DNA from: Leucogyrophana mollusca
Taxonomy: Eukaryota > Basidiomycota > Agaricomycetes > Boletales
Direction of reading: 5' to 3'
Length of the DNA: 64,000 bases
Assembly (NCBI GenBank): GCA_021014945.1
Contig: MU266337.1
Span: forward strand, 62,001 to 126,000
Shown: positions 11,636-22,359 of the stretch, piece after piece
How the letters are laid out: every line of letters starts with the position of its first letter
Numbering within the stretch: the first letter of the stretch is position 1
Notes under the pieces: generated by a model
What the model was told of the DNA's origin: nothing
Database searches by the model: none
What the model saw: the letters and a program-made list of their open reading frames with translations, nothing else
Translations under genes and position numbers: made by a program

Positions 11636-11960
11636 GTCCTCGGCAATTACGGCCGAATCGACACAAACATGCAGTGTGCTTGGAAGACCTAAATCACCTC
11701 TGCTGGGTAGATGTGTGGCCTGAGGTCATCGCTTTTGTTCTTGCTTTCGCCTTGCTATCAGATCCATAGCCTCGATATTCGTACGATATTGTGAAATAAA
11801 TCCAGAAGGCCAGCTTCCCTCCAAAAGACTCTATATTATATCTCCACTAGAGTTCCAGTACCGGCGACGAACGAAACGGATACAGTCCATATACTGGAAT
11901 AATTGTCGAGCGAAATGATCGGCCTACCACCACCCAGCCTCCCATGTTTGGATCCTTCCC
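11636..11960. other. Convergent 3' flanks, no gene seen
   Basis: Lies between the ends of the P450 (+) and PRA1 (-) genes. No supported feature. Confidence 0.4.
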
Positions 11961-12614
11961 TCACACAGCCTCCTGGATGTTCGCGTACTCGCTCTCCACC
12001 CCAGGTTCGATAATGCATGCATGGCTGAGAATAAGGACGGATGAAGCGCCGACGAGCCAGAAGAAGGTCATGAATGGGGAGGCGATCCACAAGAGAGGGA
12101 TGCCGATGACGAAGAGACCGGTGTACAAGGATTTCTGGGTGACAACGTGGTCACCAACCTGCAGCGGGTCTGGGGCGAATTTGTTGATTGCGGCAAAGCC
12201 TCCGAAGAGGAAGATGACAGCAAAGATAAGAAGTGGGCTGGTCAATCTAAAAGTGCTGTTTCAGCTGCCTTTCCTTGGGAAATGAGGTTACTGCAACGTA
12301 CAATGCATAAACCGCAAGGACAGCTACAATGAGGGAGTAGTTCCCGGAGAAGTAACGTGTGTTGTACGATATCCGCTACATCTCCACAGTCGGTGACTTG
12401 TTTGCAAAATTGACAGGTAAAGACTCACCGAAACAGCCTGATTCAAGTCTGCTGGTCTTGAGATACGATGGAAATCGAAAAACTCAGTTGGAGGTCGGAG
12501 AGCACTCAAACGCGTTTCCTTGGGAGATGTTTGAGATTATTCGTGGCGCCTTGGAAATTTGAGACTCACTCTGAAAGCCTTGATGGTGTCGGTTACTCGC
12601 ATAAGGGCGTCCAT
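11961..12614 (-). CDS. PRA1: PRA1/Yip3 family Rab-GTPase receptor
   Basis: Prenylated Rab acceptor proteins are small tetra-spanning membrane proteins that recruit prenylated Rab GTPases at the Golgi/ER. Four exons: MDALMRVTDTIKAFR; then ETRLSALRPPTEFFDFHRIS, the PRA1 signature; then RISYNTRYFSGNYSLIVAVL; then the long last exon with two hydrophobic pairs (LLIFAVIFLFGGFAA and LFVIGIPLLWIASPF). All junctions have GT...AG ends and keep phase. About 166 aa, normal for the family. It shares a promoter of about 230 bp, head to head, with the CDC26-like gene. Confidence 0.9.
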
Positions 12615-12841
12615 GATGGTACTCGGAGGGTAATTGTGGTGGTATTGAGAGAAGGAATGTGGGGGAAAGACGCAGCGAATATATTGTGTGGTCTATGGCT
12701 GCGGTAGTTTTTGATTGAACTTTACACTGCGCACCGCAGCCAAACACGTCTTTGTTGTTGACAAACCCTAGAGCCACGCTTATTGTCCATACACAGTTCC
12801 CTCTCCCAACCTCTTTACTATCCTCACGATAGCTCTTAAAT

Positions 12842-13117
12842 ATGATCAGGCGCACTCCAACCATGATACCTATGAGCGATTCGGACGTGCAAGACATTAG
12901 AACTCTGGTGGCGGAGCAAAACGCGCGATATGAGAAGAAGCAAAAGACTCTTCTGCAGCTGAAGAAGGTCGCAGAACGGCCTCCCCACGAGGACGATCTC
13001 CAAAGTCTCATGTTGATAAAGCAACTCGAGTCGGAACATGTGCGAGAGGAAAAGCACAAGCGTCTCGGTATACTCCCAGAACAAACTGCATCAGGCGAGC
13101 GTCTGGTTCTGCAATAG
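12842..13117 (+). CDS. CDC26: CDC26-like small subunit of the anaphase-promoting complex
   Basis: A single-exon protein of 91 aa. Its N-terminus (MIRRTPTMIPMSDSDVQDI) follows the pattern of CDC26 proteins: M-[IL]-RR-x-PT, a hydrophobic residue and then an acidic helix. In APC/C that segment inserts into the TPR groove of CDC16. The rest is a charged helix (YEKKQKTLLQLKKVAE and later REEKHKRLGI). Length is close to other CDC26 proteins (about 85-90 aa). The match rests on a short motif, so another small coiled-coil protein is possible. Confidence 0.5.
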   Translation: MIRRTPTMIPMSDSDVQDIRTLVAEQNARYEKKQKTLLQLKKVAERPPHEDDLQSLMLIKQLESEHVREEKHKRLGILPEQTASGERLVLQ

Positions 13118-13257
13118 CGAAGAACATGGACTAATAGGCAGAACAGGTTCGGGTTCAAGTTAATGCTGGTGGTATACAGATGAAGCAGTGCCTATGCAAA
13201 TTCAAGAAGGGTAAAGATAGATGCATCAAAGAATAGTTCCTCGATCTCAGGACGGGA

Positions 13258-15952
13258 CTATTCTCCGTGATGGAATGCGTGACGGAAGCCTGCGATGCGC
13301 CCAAAGTCAGATCGCTACATAATCTAGGCGTAGTCCAAAACACGTACCATCCAGATCACGGCGGTCGCACAATGTAGCTAAATCGATTCTCTGGAGGTGC
13401 AAGCACGTAGTCTTGAGACTCTCCCATAATGTTGACGAAGTCACTCCGCGATTGTCGTTCATGCCCGAGTCGTCGGCGACGCCATCGCTATCTTGAAGCA
13501 CCAAAGCATCCAATACATGATGCGCAGCCTCATCGTACCTCTGGAGAGTCGGTCAGTCGAAACCAATAAATGCTTGGTTCGGGGTGTGACATACACGCAA
13601 ATTAATGCAAGATATTCCGAGGTTGAATCTGTTTTAGGGGCACAAGTAAGATGAGCACCGAGGCACCGCATTAGACAATGTGGAAGTACCTGGCACGTAT
13701 GTAGGCCGGGTTGAGATCGAGCGCCCTGTAGTAGTACTGAAGTGCCTCCTCGGCTTGGCCGTTATTTGCCATAGTTGCACCAACTCTGTTGTAAAGGAGC
13801 CAATCCTGAGTAAGTAATTAGTGAAGACCGCCTCACAGCTTGTCGCAGGCGTGATGGACGTACTTCGGGTCGAACTGCCAGCGCTGTCACGAAACAATCT
13901 TGGGCCTTCGCATAGTCCTGATGAACAATATCAAGATCTACACGAGAAAAATCGTCAAATACGAGCCAACGCACCTCGGTAGTATTCAGCAACACAGCCA
14001 GCGCAACTTGGACGTCGGCATCCACTCCATTCTGATCCGCACTGCGCGCCATTGCCATAAGACAATTTATCAGATGACTGAAGTCGATCGACGATGCGCC
14101 CACAGGTCCAGTGGTGTCTGGCATAAATAATTTGACGGTACTCGCGTACTTTTCGTTTCGCATTACCCACTCCCTGATGGCGTTGTAGGTCTCTGATCGA
14201 TTACTGTCATTTGTGTAGGACACGGCTAGCGCAAGCCATGTAGACAAGTGCATGGGATCAAGATCAACTGCTCGTTGAAGTGCTTGAATTGCCTTTGCCT
14301 CGCGCTCGTTCTCTTGCTGTTTGACTCCGAGTTCAAACCACGCGGAAGCATTACTTGGGTCACGCTGCACAGTTGCCTCCAGCTCAAGCACGTTCTACCA
14401 AGGCGACATAAATTTCCGGTTCACATAATCCATCGCAGCACACCAGCGTACCTCGTAAAGCCTCTGGATTTGACTCAAGTGGGCTGTGTGGTGATGTGTC
14501 CTAGACGAGTCGCCAAGAAGGTACGGATTGTTTGATTGGAACTGGTAGTTAGCGACAGGTTTGATTCCCGCAGTCGTTGCCTCGAAAGAATCCCAATCTT
14601 GTTGCATTTCATGCCAGGAGTTCGTGTTTTGCGCTGACGCATCCAGGGGCGCAGCGGGTGAGTAATGTGAATCCCAGTACCGCGCGTAGTCTGCGTTTTC
14701 TTGCCGGAAATAGGCTTCATTGGGATCAACATGCTGAGGTGTCGACTCTATGTTTTGTGCCATAGCCTCGTGCGTGAATTGGGTAGGGGTCGCTACGTGA
14801 GGTACTGGTTGTTGTGACAGGGCGATAGGTGGGTCCACAGCTCTCCCTTTCCCTTTCACATCTACCTGTTGAGGAGTTGTTAGTGCCGCATCTTTTGCGA
14901 CGAACGCGTTCTCCTCCGCCACGACCTCGCCGTCTCTGAGCTGCCTCATGAGGCCCATAAATTGACTCTGCGCAAACTTGGGATTCTGTTCGTCCTTGAC
15001 GGAGTTAATAACTTGTGCTGCCAGACGTGCCATTTCGTCCGTGGGCACTGCGGCCTTCTGATCAGCTTGTTCATGTAGCCCTTCAGTAACTGTGACCACT
15101 TCGGCGGGCGACAGAGCGCTAAGCATGGACTCCTGAGACTGAAATTCTTTATCCCACGAAACTTCTAAGTATGAACCATAAGCCTTCGTTGGATTATCTC
15201 AGAAAAGAACGCACGGTCGGCCCGCAGAGCTGGCCGCTGGGCTTGCATATGCATTTCCGGCATCATATTCGACATGGGACTCATCCTATAGGGAGCGTAT
15301 GACGGACTCCAGGGCATTCCACCTAGGTCTCGTGAGCACTAGTGTGAGTACCACACAAACGGAAAGGCTGACCTTGTATGCCGCCACTGAGTGGAGACAC
15401 TGGACTTTGCAGCCGTTCCTGTTGCGGTTCCATGTGGGCAGGCGATACCTGAGGGGCACCTAATATTTTCGGCTGCTGCTGTAAGAAATCACTTGCCCAC
15501 CCTGCAAGGGGACTCGGCGCAATGCGTTGCGGGGTTTGGACGGGAGCTTGCGACGGTGTCTGGGGCAGAGCATCGTGCATTGCAGAGAAATCAAAAGGCG
15601 GTCGGGCTGATAACTGGGGAGTAAATGCGGGTGTCCCAGCGAAAAATCGGGCAGCTTCTTGGTGGACATCCTGCGCAGGGGCCTGTTGTGTGCGGAATAC
15701 CTAGGCTATTGTTTCAGAAGAGACATCGCAAGCATACGGCGACCGGCTCACTTCTCTAGAGGACCCAGCACGACTATTGCCGATATAGTCCTGCAAAGCA
15801 AGTCCAGTTATTTCAAAGATCTTGCATACCACATTTCCGGGAAGATTCTACCTGCTGAATGCCGCGATCCTGGTCGAATCTCTTGGAGAGGTTTTGCAGT
15901 GGGTTGGATGGGCCGCAATCTGCGCCCCCAACCAGCATCGACAATGACATGG
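13258..15952 (-). CDS. PEX5: Peroxisomal targeting signal 1 receptor PEX5
   Basis: Cytosolic receptor that carries PTS1 (SKL-type) proteins to the peroxisome and inserts into the docking complex. The N-terminal exon encodes [19 protein letters not shown] with the conserved Cys used for mono-ubiquitination and recycling. Pex5 N-terminal features follow: [23 protein letters not shown] and a WDKEF motif (WxxxF/Y type, PEX14/PEX13 binding). The C-terminal half holds the TPR domain: [71 protein letters not shown] and [14 protein letters not shown]. It ends [13 protein letters not shown]. About 700 aa and about ten introns, with the acceptor choices made to keep these motifs in phase. Confidence 0.93.
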
Positions 15953-16393
15953 TGGTCGAGAATTAAAAGATCTCGGCGATGACTTGGTGGGTGTTTGGCG
16001 CATTCAGCACCCTCGACCGTGCCGGCCGGCTTCAGCATTCTCTCACATGTGTTTCTGGACGTCTTTCCCACGGTCATCCTACTGCAAAAGTCACAAGTGC
16101 GAAACAATGTTGAATGTCATGTCAAGTGGCATGTCTACAAGTCTGTACTGCTAGCTCTTCCATACAAGTGTCTGCTCATTGAGTCGTGAATACAATTAAG
16201 ACCTAAAATAATATAACCTAAGAGTGCCAGAATGGCGGAACAATTGTGCACAGCGTATGAGCACATGCATAAAGGCTTGTCGATACAAATTGAAGATGGG
16301 AAAGCGAAAGATTAGTGAGATCAAATGTACAGAGCCTGTGCGCGTCCATTAGTCGATCTAAACTCAAACACCCATGCAGGACCGTGAGGACCA
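15953..16393. other. Intergenic between PEX5 start and zinc-finger gene end
   Basis: Both neighbours are on the minus strand, so this is the PEX5 promoter plus the 3' flank of the zinc-finger gene. No gene seen. Confidence 0.4.
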
Positions 16394-17579
16394 TTAGCTG
16401 GCGGATCCGGGACTCTCCTCGACTTTGGGCTGATCGGTAGGAGGATCCGGTCTCTCTTCTACATTGCTGGGACTTGCTGCGGCATCCGATGATTCTTGCG
16501 CTGCTTGTGCTTGTGCTTGTCTGCATTCCGCGCCCCCCTCGGAACGTACTATATTGAGCGGTAAGACCTCGGTGATTTTCGCCCTGTGAATTATGTACTT
16601 ACGGTGTCTCTGCATTCAAATTCAGATAAATATCAGCAGCTATCTGATCATCGATGGTATAAACTTACGTTGAGAGCATCCAATCGACTGAATGTCTTCC
16701 TACAGCCTTGACATATATTTGACTGGGACCGGTTATTTGTGTGCAGCGCTTGATGCCGTCTGGTGGAGTAGGTGAGCAAGTTACCAAATAAGCAACTCTT
16801 CGATCACGCACTTGCAGTCATGTTGACGAGCGAAACCTTTAGTGCAGCCGGGCCAACCACAGACATATGGACGCTCTTCAGTGTGCGAACGCAAGTGACC
16901 TACGGTGAGATCAGAGGGTGATCTGTGGTTTTCGTGACAATGGTATTTGGTACCAACCTCGTAGATTGAAGCGACGCGTGAATGTGCTTCCACATCCGGG
17001 GACTGGACACTCGAAGTGAGCCGCGTTCCTTCGTCGGCTGGCACTGGCAGCCTGTGTGGCGGTGGTAGTCACTTGCTTCTTCTCAACTTGGAGTATAGGA
17101 GGGAGGCGAGTGACTGAGCCTGAGGGATAGTGACCAGGGCCTTCTGCTCCAGGCGCTGACGAAGCGGACATGGCTTGTGCATGGTTATATAGCTCGGCGG
17201 CACTTGGAGAATAATAGACCTCCTGCTTCAGATCTTCATGGCCCTCTGGATGAGGGGGAGGTTGCGGCTGAGGGAGATGAGATAGATTGGAGGAAGCGGA
17301 GGGGATGGGGTAGGGCGATGGATGCGATGTGTGCCGGAACGGTGAGTTGCTATGGCTCCTCCGATACGCGTGCCCGGGAGGATAGTGGTGGACCTGCGTA
17401 GTAGCTTCAATTGAATTTGGGCCAGGTCCAGGAGGATACGACTGCGGTTGGGACATTGGGGGTGGAGGATAGGGTATGTGGTGGTCCTGGGGATTATAGT
17501 TGTGCAACTCGTGGTTGGCGGCAGGATGGGAAGGAACGATGATGGAGGAAGCCCAAACCCGTGTTGATTCCAGGTCCAT
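16394..17579 (-). CDS. C2H2 zinc-finger protein with three fingers
   Basis: Likely DNA-binding transcription factor. The first part (about 190 aa) is Pro/Ser/His/Tyr-rich and disordered. Finger 1 is CPVPGCGSTFTRRFNLRG followed by HLRSHTEERP. Finger 2 is YVCGWPGCTKGFARQH, then KRHQALHTNNR. Finger 3 is ICQGCRKTFSRLDALN, then RHLRSEGG. Each finger is split by an intron. The last His-bearing helix depends on a 7-nt microexon (16603-16609). A disordered acidic tail follows, ending PGSAS. The finger 1-2 linker TEERPY is the typical TGEKPY type. Targets are unknown. Confidence 0.88.
16549..16602 (-). other. In-frame 54-nt intron beside a 7-nt microexon
   Basis: The microexon AGACACC (16603-16609) lies between a CAG acceptor and a GTAAGT donor. 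The following intron (donor GTAAGT, acceptor ATATAG) is 54 nt and has no stop in frame. Spliced, finger 3 reads N-RHLRSEGG. If the intron is retained, the protein gains 18 residues after RH (beginning RKYIIHRAK) and stays in frame. Confidence 0.65.
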
Positions 17580-18850
17580 ATTGATGTGTGCAAAGCGCCT
17601 TTTTACTGTTTAAGCGAGCTTCTTGTCCTCAGAAAGCAGCAGGGTTCTCAACAGAAGAACAAAACCTTTTCCTGGAGGGGCCTTTTGAGGACAGAAAAAG
17701 ACGCACAGCCTCCACGAAAGTTCCCCGAGAAGAAAAGGATAGATGGTGCTCTGTGAGGGCACGGATAATAGGAAGTAACCGGTCGAGCCCAGGGTATTTA
17801 ATGATAGGATACGAGGATTGTTTTGCGATGGAGCTTAGTGACGGGGTTTTGTAGTGTAACAGGCTATTGAGTCGCTGACTCGGCGAACAAGGTGCTCGGC
17901 AAGTGGCGGTGCTTCAATTTAACCAACAGTGCCGCAGCACCGCACGCACCTAAAACTGTACCACCTTGATCCAACACACTCATGTCAGCAAATGCTGTGC
18001 TTCCCAGGGCGTCACACATCCGTAAGCTATCCAAGTTTGTTGCTGTAAGAGCCACAAGCACTCCCGGCTTCATCTTACCCTCCGAACACTCACCAATCGA
18101 CGCCCGGCCACATCATAGATCTGCGAACCCATCGGCCGCGGCAGTAGTTTATTTGCCACTGCCCAGGAGGATGCTCGTACCTGCTGTACCCGGAACGTGA
18201 GTCATCTTCTCGGAAATTACCCAGCACGGGTGAACCATGTTCTCGAAGCCTCGGAACGCGCCTATCCGCCTGATTCTCTATCAGCGAGTACTCGCGTGCT
18301 GGATACTTTTGATTGTGCTGTTGCTGTTATTGCCGTCGCTTCAGCTTGACGTCCGCGCCGAACGCCTGTCGCTTCAGAGACGCCGGGTGAGCCCTTTCAG
18401 ATGTTGCTCCGAGGTGTCTCCCAGGCTGACTGGCATCAATTTGGCCGTTGATACCATATTCTCCTTCCATGACCTGAGGACGCGTCTCATGCGCGCCTAT
18501 GGCGATGATACAATATCAATCGATCGATCTGTGTCTGTAACTTGTAAGACCAAATCAGTAAGTACTCGGTATCGAGTCACTTTTCGCTCAACTTGCTCCA
18601 TTTCTCATGCTATACAATCAACTCCCACCTCTGTCATGCTGAGTTTAGACCTCCGGGAGCTGGCGACTCGTGATCTGATTTACTTTCTGCATGTGAGTCC
18701 CCTGCCGCGGTAGATCAGTGCACATCTCTAAAACGTGCAAACTATGGAATACAAGAAATTATATGTTCACATACATGTCTATCCTACCGGGGCGCCACGT
18801 TACTAAAGCTACAAGTCTTGGGCCGCTCCTCCGAACCTCTTTGTCGACTT
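17580..18850. other. Long intergenic region with weak coding-like stretches
   Basis: Promoter side of the zinc-finger gene and 3' flank of the hydrolase. Two weak signals lie inside. A plus-strand frame at 18237-18713 encodes a hydrophobic signal-anchor-like N-terminus (VLACWILLIVLLLLLPSLQL) and contains a possible GTAAGT donor. Minus-strand stretches at about 18330-17980 read as possible exons, for example SWAVANKLLPRPMGSQIYDV ending at a GTGAGT donor. Neither matches a family I know, and they overlap, so at most one is real. Confidence 0.25.
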
Positions 18851-21800
18851 TCAAGTGCCCGCCTCAAATATGTGTGAATCCAACAACCTCCTGCGTCTCA
18901 TCAGTTCTGTTTCCGAGATCCGCTGGCCGGTCTTCCCGTTTCCTCGCGGCGTACTGTGCCCCGTACCCTCGGCCGGGTCGTCGTTCTCGTGACGAGAAGG
19001 GGAGCTGTAATGTGACCGCTTCTCAATGTTGTCGTGTGCCACGCCGTTCAATATGTCCGCGCCATGGCTTTCTTCACGCTCGTCAGAGCCTCTTCGCATG
19101 CTTTTCAGAAGAGGGCTTGTAACCGGTGTCCCCCCGCCCGTGCTACTGCTTTCCCGTGTGACACTAAGGCGTTTCTTGGGAACGAACGTGATAACCGAAT
19201 CATCGGTCTCCGTTTCAGATGTGAACGGGCTCGATATACTCCCGTTTCGTTGAACGGTAGGCTCTCCGTCTCCATGTTTCGGCGATCGTGTCTGTGACTG
19301 AGGCGAGTTCCTCCGACCTTCAGCTTTCTTTCGTCCTACGATATCAGTGGGAATGTCCGACCGACCCACATCGGGCTTTTCGCTCTTCACTGCAGAACGC
19401 ACGAATGCATCCTCGATCCATTCCGCTAGGTCCTCCACGACCGCCTTGGCCTCGCTCATGAGACTGGTCATCTGAAGATACCCATGGCTCCAGTCCGAAA
19501 ATAGCACCATCTGAACCCAGTCATCCTCCGTCTCTAGGGCAAGATGGTCCCTTTCTGCCATCATTTTAGCGAGATTCGCGGGGGTATGACCGGATGTCGA
19601 AGCGTCTGGTGTGGCGGCGCTCATCCTGAGAGATTCTCCGAAACGCGCGCTCTTACCACCTATGGCGAGATCGAGCTCAACCTTACGCGCTCGTTTGGCC
19701 TCTCGCACACGTCCGGCAAAGATAACCGTGTCGTCAACGAAAGGGTCTTTCTCACCGCATTGCATAAGCAGTGGAGGGAACTGCGCCAAAAGATGGCTTG
19801 GAGTGAGGATAGGTGAGATGAAGTAATCGGTTGCAAAATCGGGGTTGCGATGAGGGCCAATGTACAAAATGGCCATAGCTCGCATCTAAGAGCGATAATG
19901 ATCTCGCTGCATAGCCAATGAAAAGTGGAACATACCATGCTGGGAGAGATGATCCGGTCCTGAAAGTATCCAGTTCTGCTGGTCATGGTGAGCCTTGTAC
20001 CAATTGGTACCCGCTGCTTTCCTTTTTCTTTAGGCTCCCCTCCCGTTGCGGATATGGCTTTGATGTCGGCCTCCGCCACCGCAGCGGACAGCTTCTCCTG
20101 TTGCTTCTCCAGAGACGACGGAGTTGCATGAAGTGCGGTGCTAGCCTGTGCACTGTCATCATACACAAAACGGACACGATCTTCGAGGGGTAAGTCTTCC
20201 TCCTTGATGTGCTTGATGCCGTGGTATTCGTCATCACTCTCGGAATCAGCCCAAAAGCCGCTGTCATCGTGAGTTGATGGCTGCGTTCGAGCGCGCTCGC
20301 GTCCCATCCCAACAGACTTCGCTGATGGATTCCTCTTAACGGAGGTCGTTGAATGATGCTGACGCATCGATGGTAAGATCTGCTTGTCTCCGTCGACACT
20401 GGCGCCACCAGCGAGGTCTCGCAGGGCATCCCGCCAACTTGTGCGCCTCTTGAGGCGCCTCTTTGTTGGAGTACGATGGCGGTCGCCGACCATACTCAGT
20501 GGGCTGACATGCTGTAGATGATCCTTTTGAGAAGCAAGTTCTCGCAAGCCAGGAAGATTTCCGGAAGACTGCTCAGAGCGCAGCACGCGGAGATTTTCGG
20601 GAGACATCCAGGAAGTGAAGTTGAAATCGAGCGCCGCATAGTTGAGCACAAGAGCAAGGGGATGGGGCAAATGCTGGCCACCAGCTGGTAGGCTGGCGTT
20701 GTGTTGTAGAATCTTTATCATAACACCGACCACCAACGTCGCGCCACTAAAGTAATCATGAGCTCGCACACACTGTGGACAATTGTTAGACACGTACGCC
20801 GAATCTCCGGAGATTATCACGTTTAGCTTCTTTCCGGACATACCAATAGAGCCGCCTGCAGACTCCATGAGGACCCTATAAACATCAAAGCACTCATCCA
20901 TAGCAAAGGGATATGGATCTATGGGTCCTCCACTTAGCCATTGGTTATGTTGAGAAGAATCTAGAAAACTTACATTCGGGCGCTTTGCCGTATTCAACGG
21001 AAAGGACAGGTCGACCAGTTTTAAAAGCCCACGCCCGCAGTCGCTCATCATGATGCTCTGGAGTCATAGATACAAATCCACCACCCGGGAAATCCAAAAT
21101 AAGATCTGTACACCTCTTCAAATGAGTCTGGGGAGGGGCAAAGTATATATGAACGGTAATGGGCCGGTCATACGAAGATGAAGCAGGCCGAGGAAGTAAG
21201 AATTTACGGCGAAGAGACATAGAAGGGACATGAGATATTGCGCGGAGCTGCAGCATAATACTATCAGGGGGTGTCGGGATATAAGTTTGCGGGCTCACAT
21301 AAGGATTCGTCGTCTTCTCCCAAGTTGTCCGAAACATCTCGACAGTTGGAACAGCTCTGAATCTGCGAAGCTTTAGGAGAGAGAACGCGTAACTGAGCAA
21401 TTATTCTGGGGGGATTGAATTCTTTGTGCACCTTTTCATCGGCTTCCGAAGAGTAAATGATGTAATAGACGGAAAACAGGATGGAGCAAATGTCCTTCAG
21501 CCATTTAGGGCGTATAGACATTGCGGTAGCAAAGCCGGCATCGAGGCCTGTTGCAATCCACGTTGCGCGGTAGTATGAGGGCGAATACTAAAACCATAAT
21601 CAAGAGAACGCTTGGGAGCAAAAACATCCGGAACTTACTAGGCGAGCCAAAGGTTCCGGCGCTGTAGGAAAGGATATAAGCATGTCCTAGTGGAAGGAGT
21701 CTTAGTCGCGGAGCTTACCCCCGAGTCCAAGGATCTTGTCCAGATTCCGCGACGCATAGACAACAGTTAGAGTGCTGACAATAATCTGCCATGGAGTAAA

Positions 21801-22057
21801 CCGTTCTGTATGCCTGTATAAGATCCTTCCGCCTTACAGAGTAGTACGATACATACTGAGAGATCTATTGACACGCCTTAACCACAAAAAGCGTGGAGCA
21901 CTGGGGCTGCCGCAGACCAGTCTCCAGATCCAGAAGAAGATGACCAAAAAGACCTAAGGTTCGGTTACTCGGTAAGACGTTAAGCACAATCCGGGTATCT
22001 GCTGACCTGAGCGCGTTTCCATGAAGGACTTGGACGACCTATTAGATGGTCAATCAT
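18851..22057 (-). CDS. HSL-type alpha/beta hydrolase (lipase/esterase), long form
   Basis: Hormone-sensitive-lipase family hydrolase, probably acting on acyl esters at a membrane. The start is reconstructed as MIDHLIGRPSPSWKRAQ spliced to a hydrophobic segment (VFLVIFFWIWRLV), then small exons including RFTPWQIIVSTLTVVYASRN and SYYRATWIATGLDAGFATA. The oxyanion motif is LDFPGGGFVSMTPEHHDERL. The nucleophile motif GDSAG is completed only by removing the intron at 20747-20797. The acid is in CGEKDPFVDD and the catalytic His in DWSHGYLQM. Between the nucleophile and the acid there is an insert of about 200 residues, Ser/Arg/Asp-rich and probably disordered. A further Ser/Thr-rich tail of about 180 residues follows the His. 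In all about 950 aa, far longer than simple HSL esterases. It is divergent from MRI1. Confidence 0.88.
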
Positions 22058-22178
22058 GGTAGCAAGTGTGAAGCGATGAGGAGGGGTCAATTGCCATGGT
22101 CATTAAATAGAAAACTCTTGCATGTGATTTCCTGTGTGCTGACAAGGCCTGCCTTTCTAGGAGGTCTCAGCATTTCGA

Positions 22179-22234
22179 GTGTCAGGGCATGACACGGTCA
22201 CACCTACGTCACCGTGACGAGTGATTTCCACGTG
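22179..22234. promoter_or_regulatory. Cluster of palindromes and an E-box between hydrolase and MRI1
   Basis: Within the 302-bp divergent promoter there are three short dyads: GTGTCAGGGCATGACAC (22179-22195), CGTCACCGTGACG (22207-22219) and an E-box CACGTG (22229-22234). Cbf1-type bHLH factors bind CACGTG at methionine genes in yeasts, which would suit MRI1. That link is inference. Confidence 0.45.
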
Positions 22235-22359
22235 GCAAAACTCAGGAGATCTCGCGTAGATCTCAGCAAGATTGCGTTATTGAAAGTTTTTGGGATATGG
22301 GATCAGGCGTTTGAAACGAATCAGCGAGGACTTGCCATCTGCTCTAATCCGCAGACAAA

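Noticed and set aside
12484..13158. Minus-strand frame of 224 codons
   Set aside because: It is antisense to the CDC26-like gene and spans the PRA1 start. PRA1 needs a different frame there, and the composition (Ser/Arg/Cys-rich) looks like a shadow.
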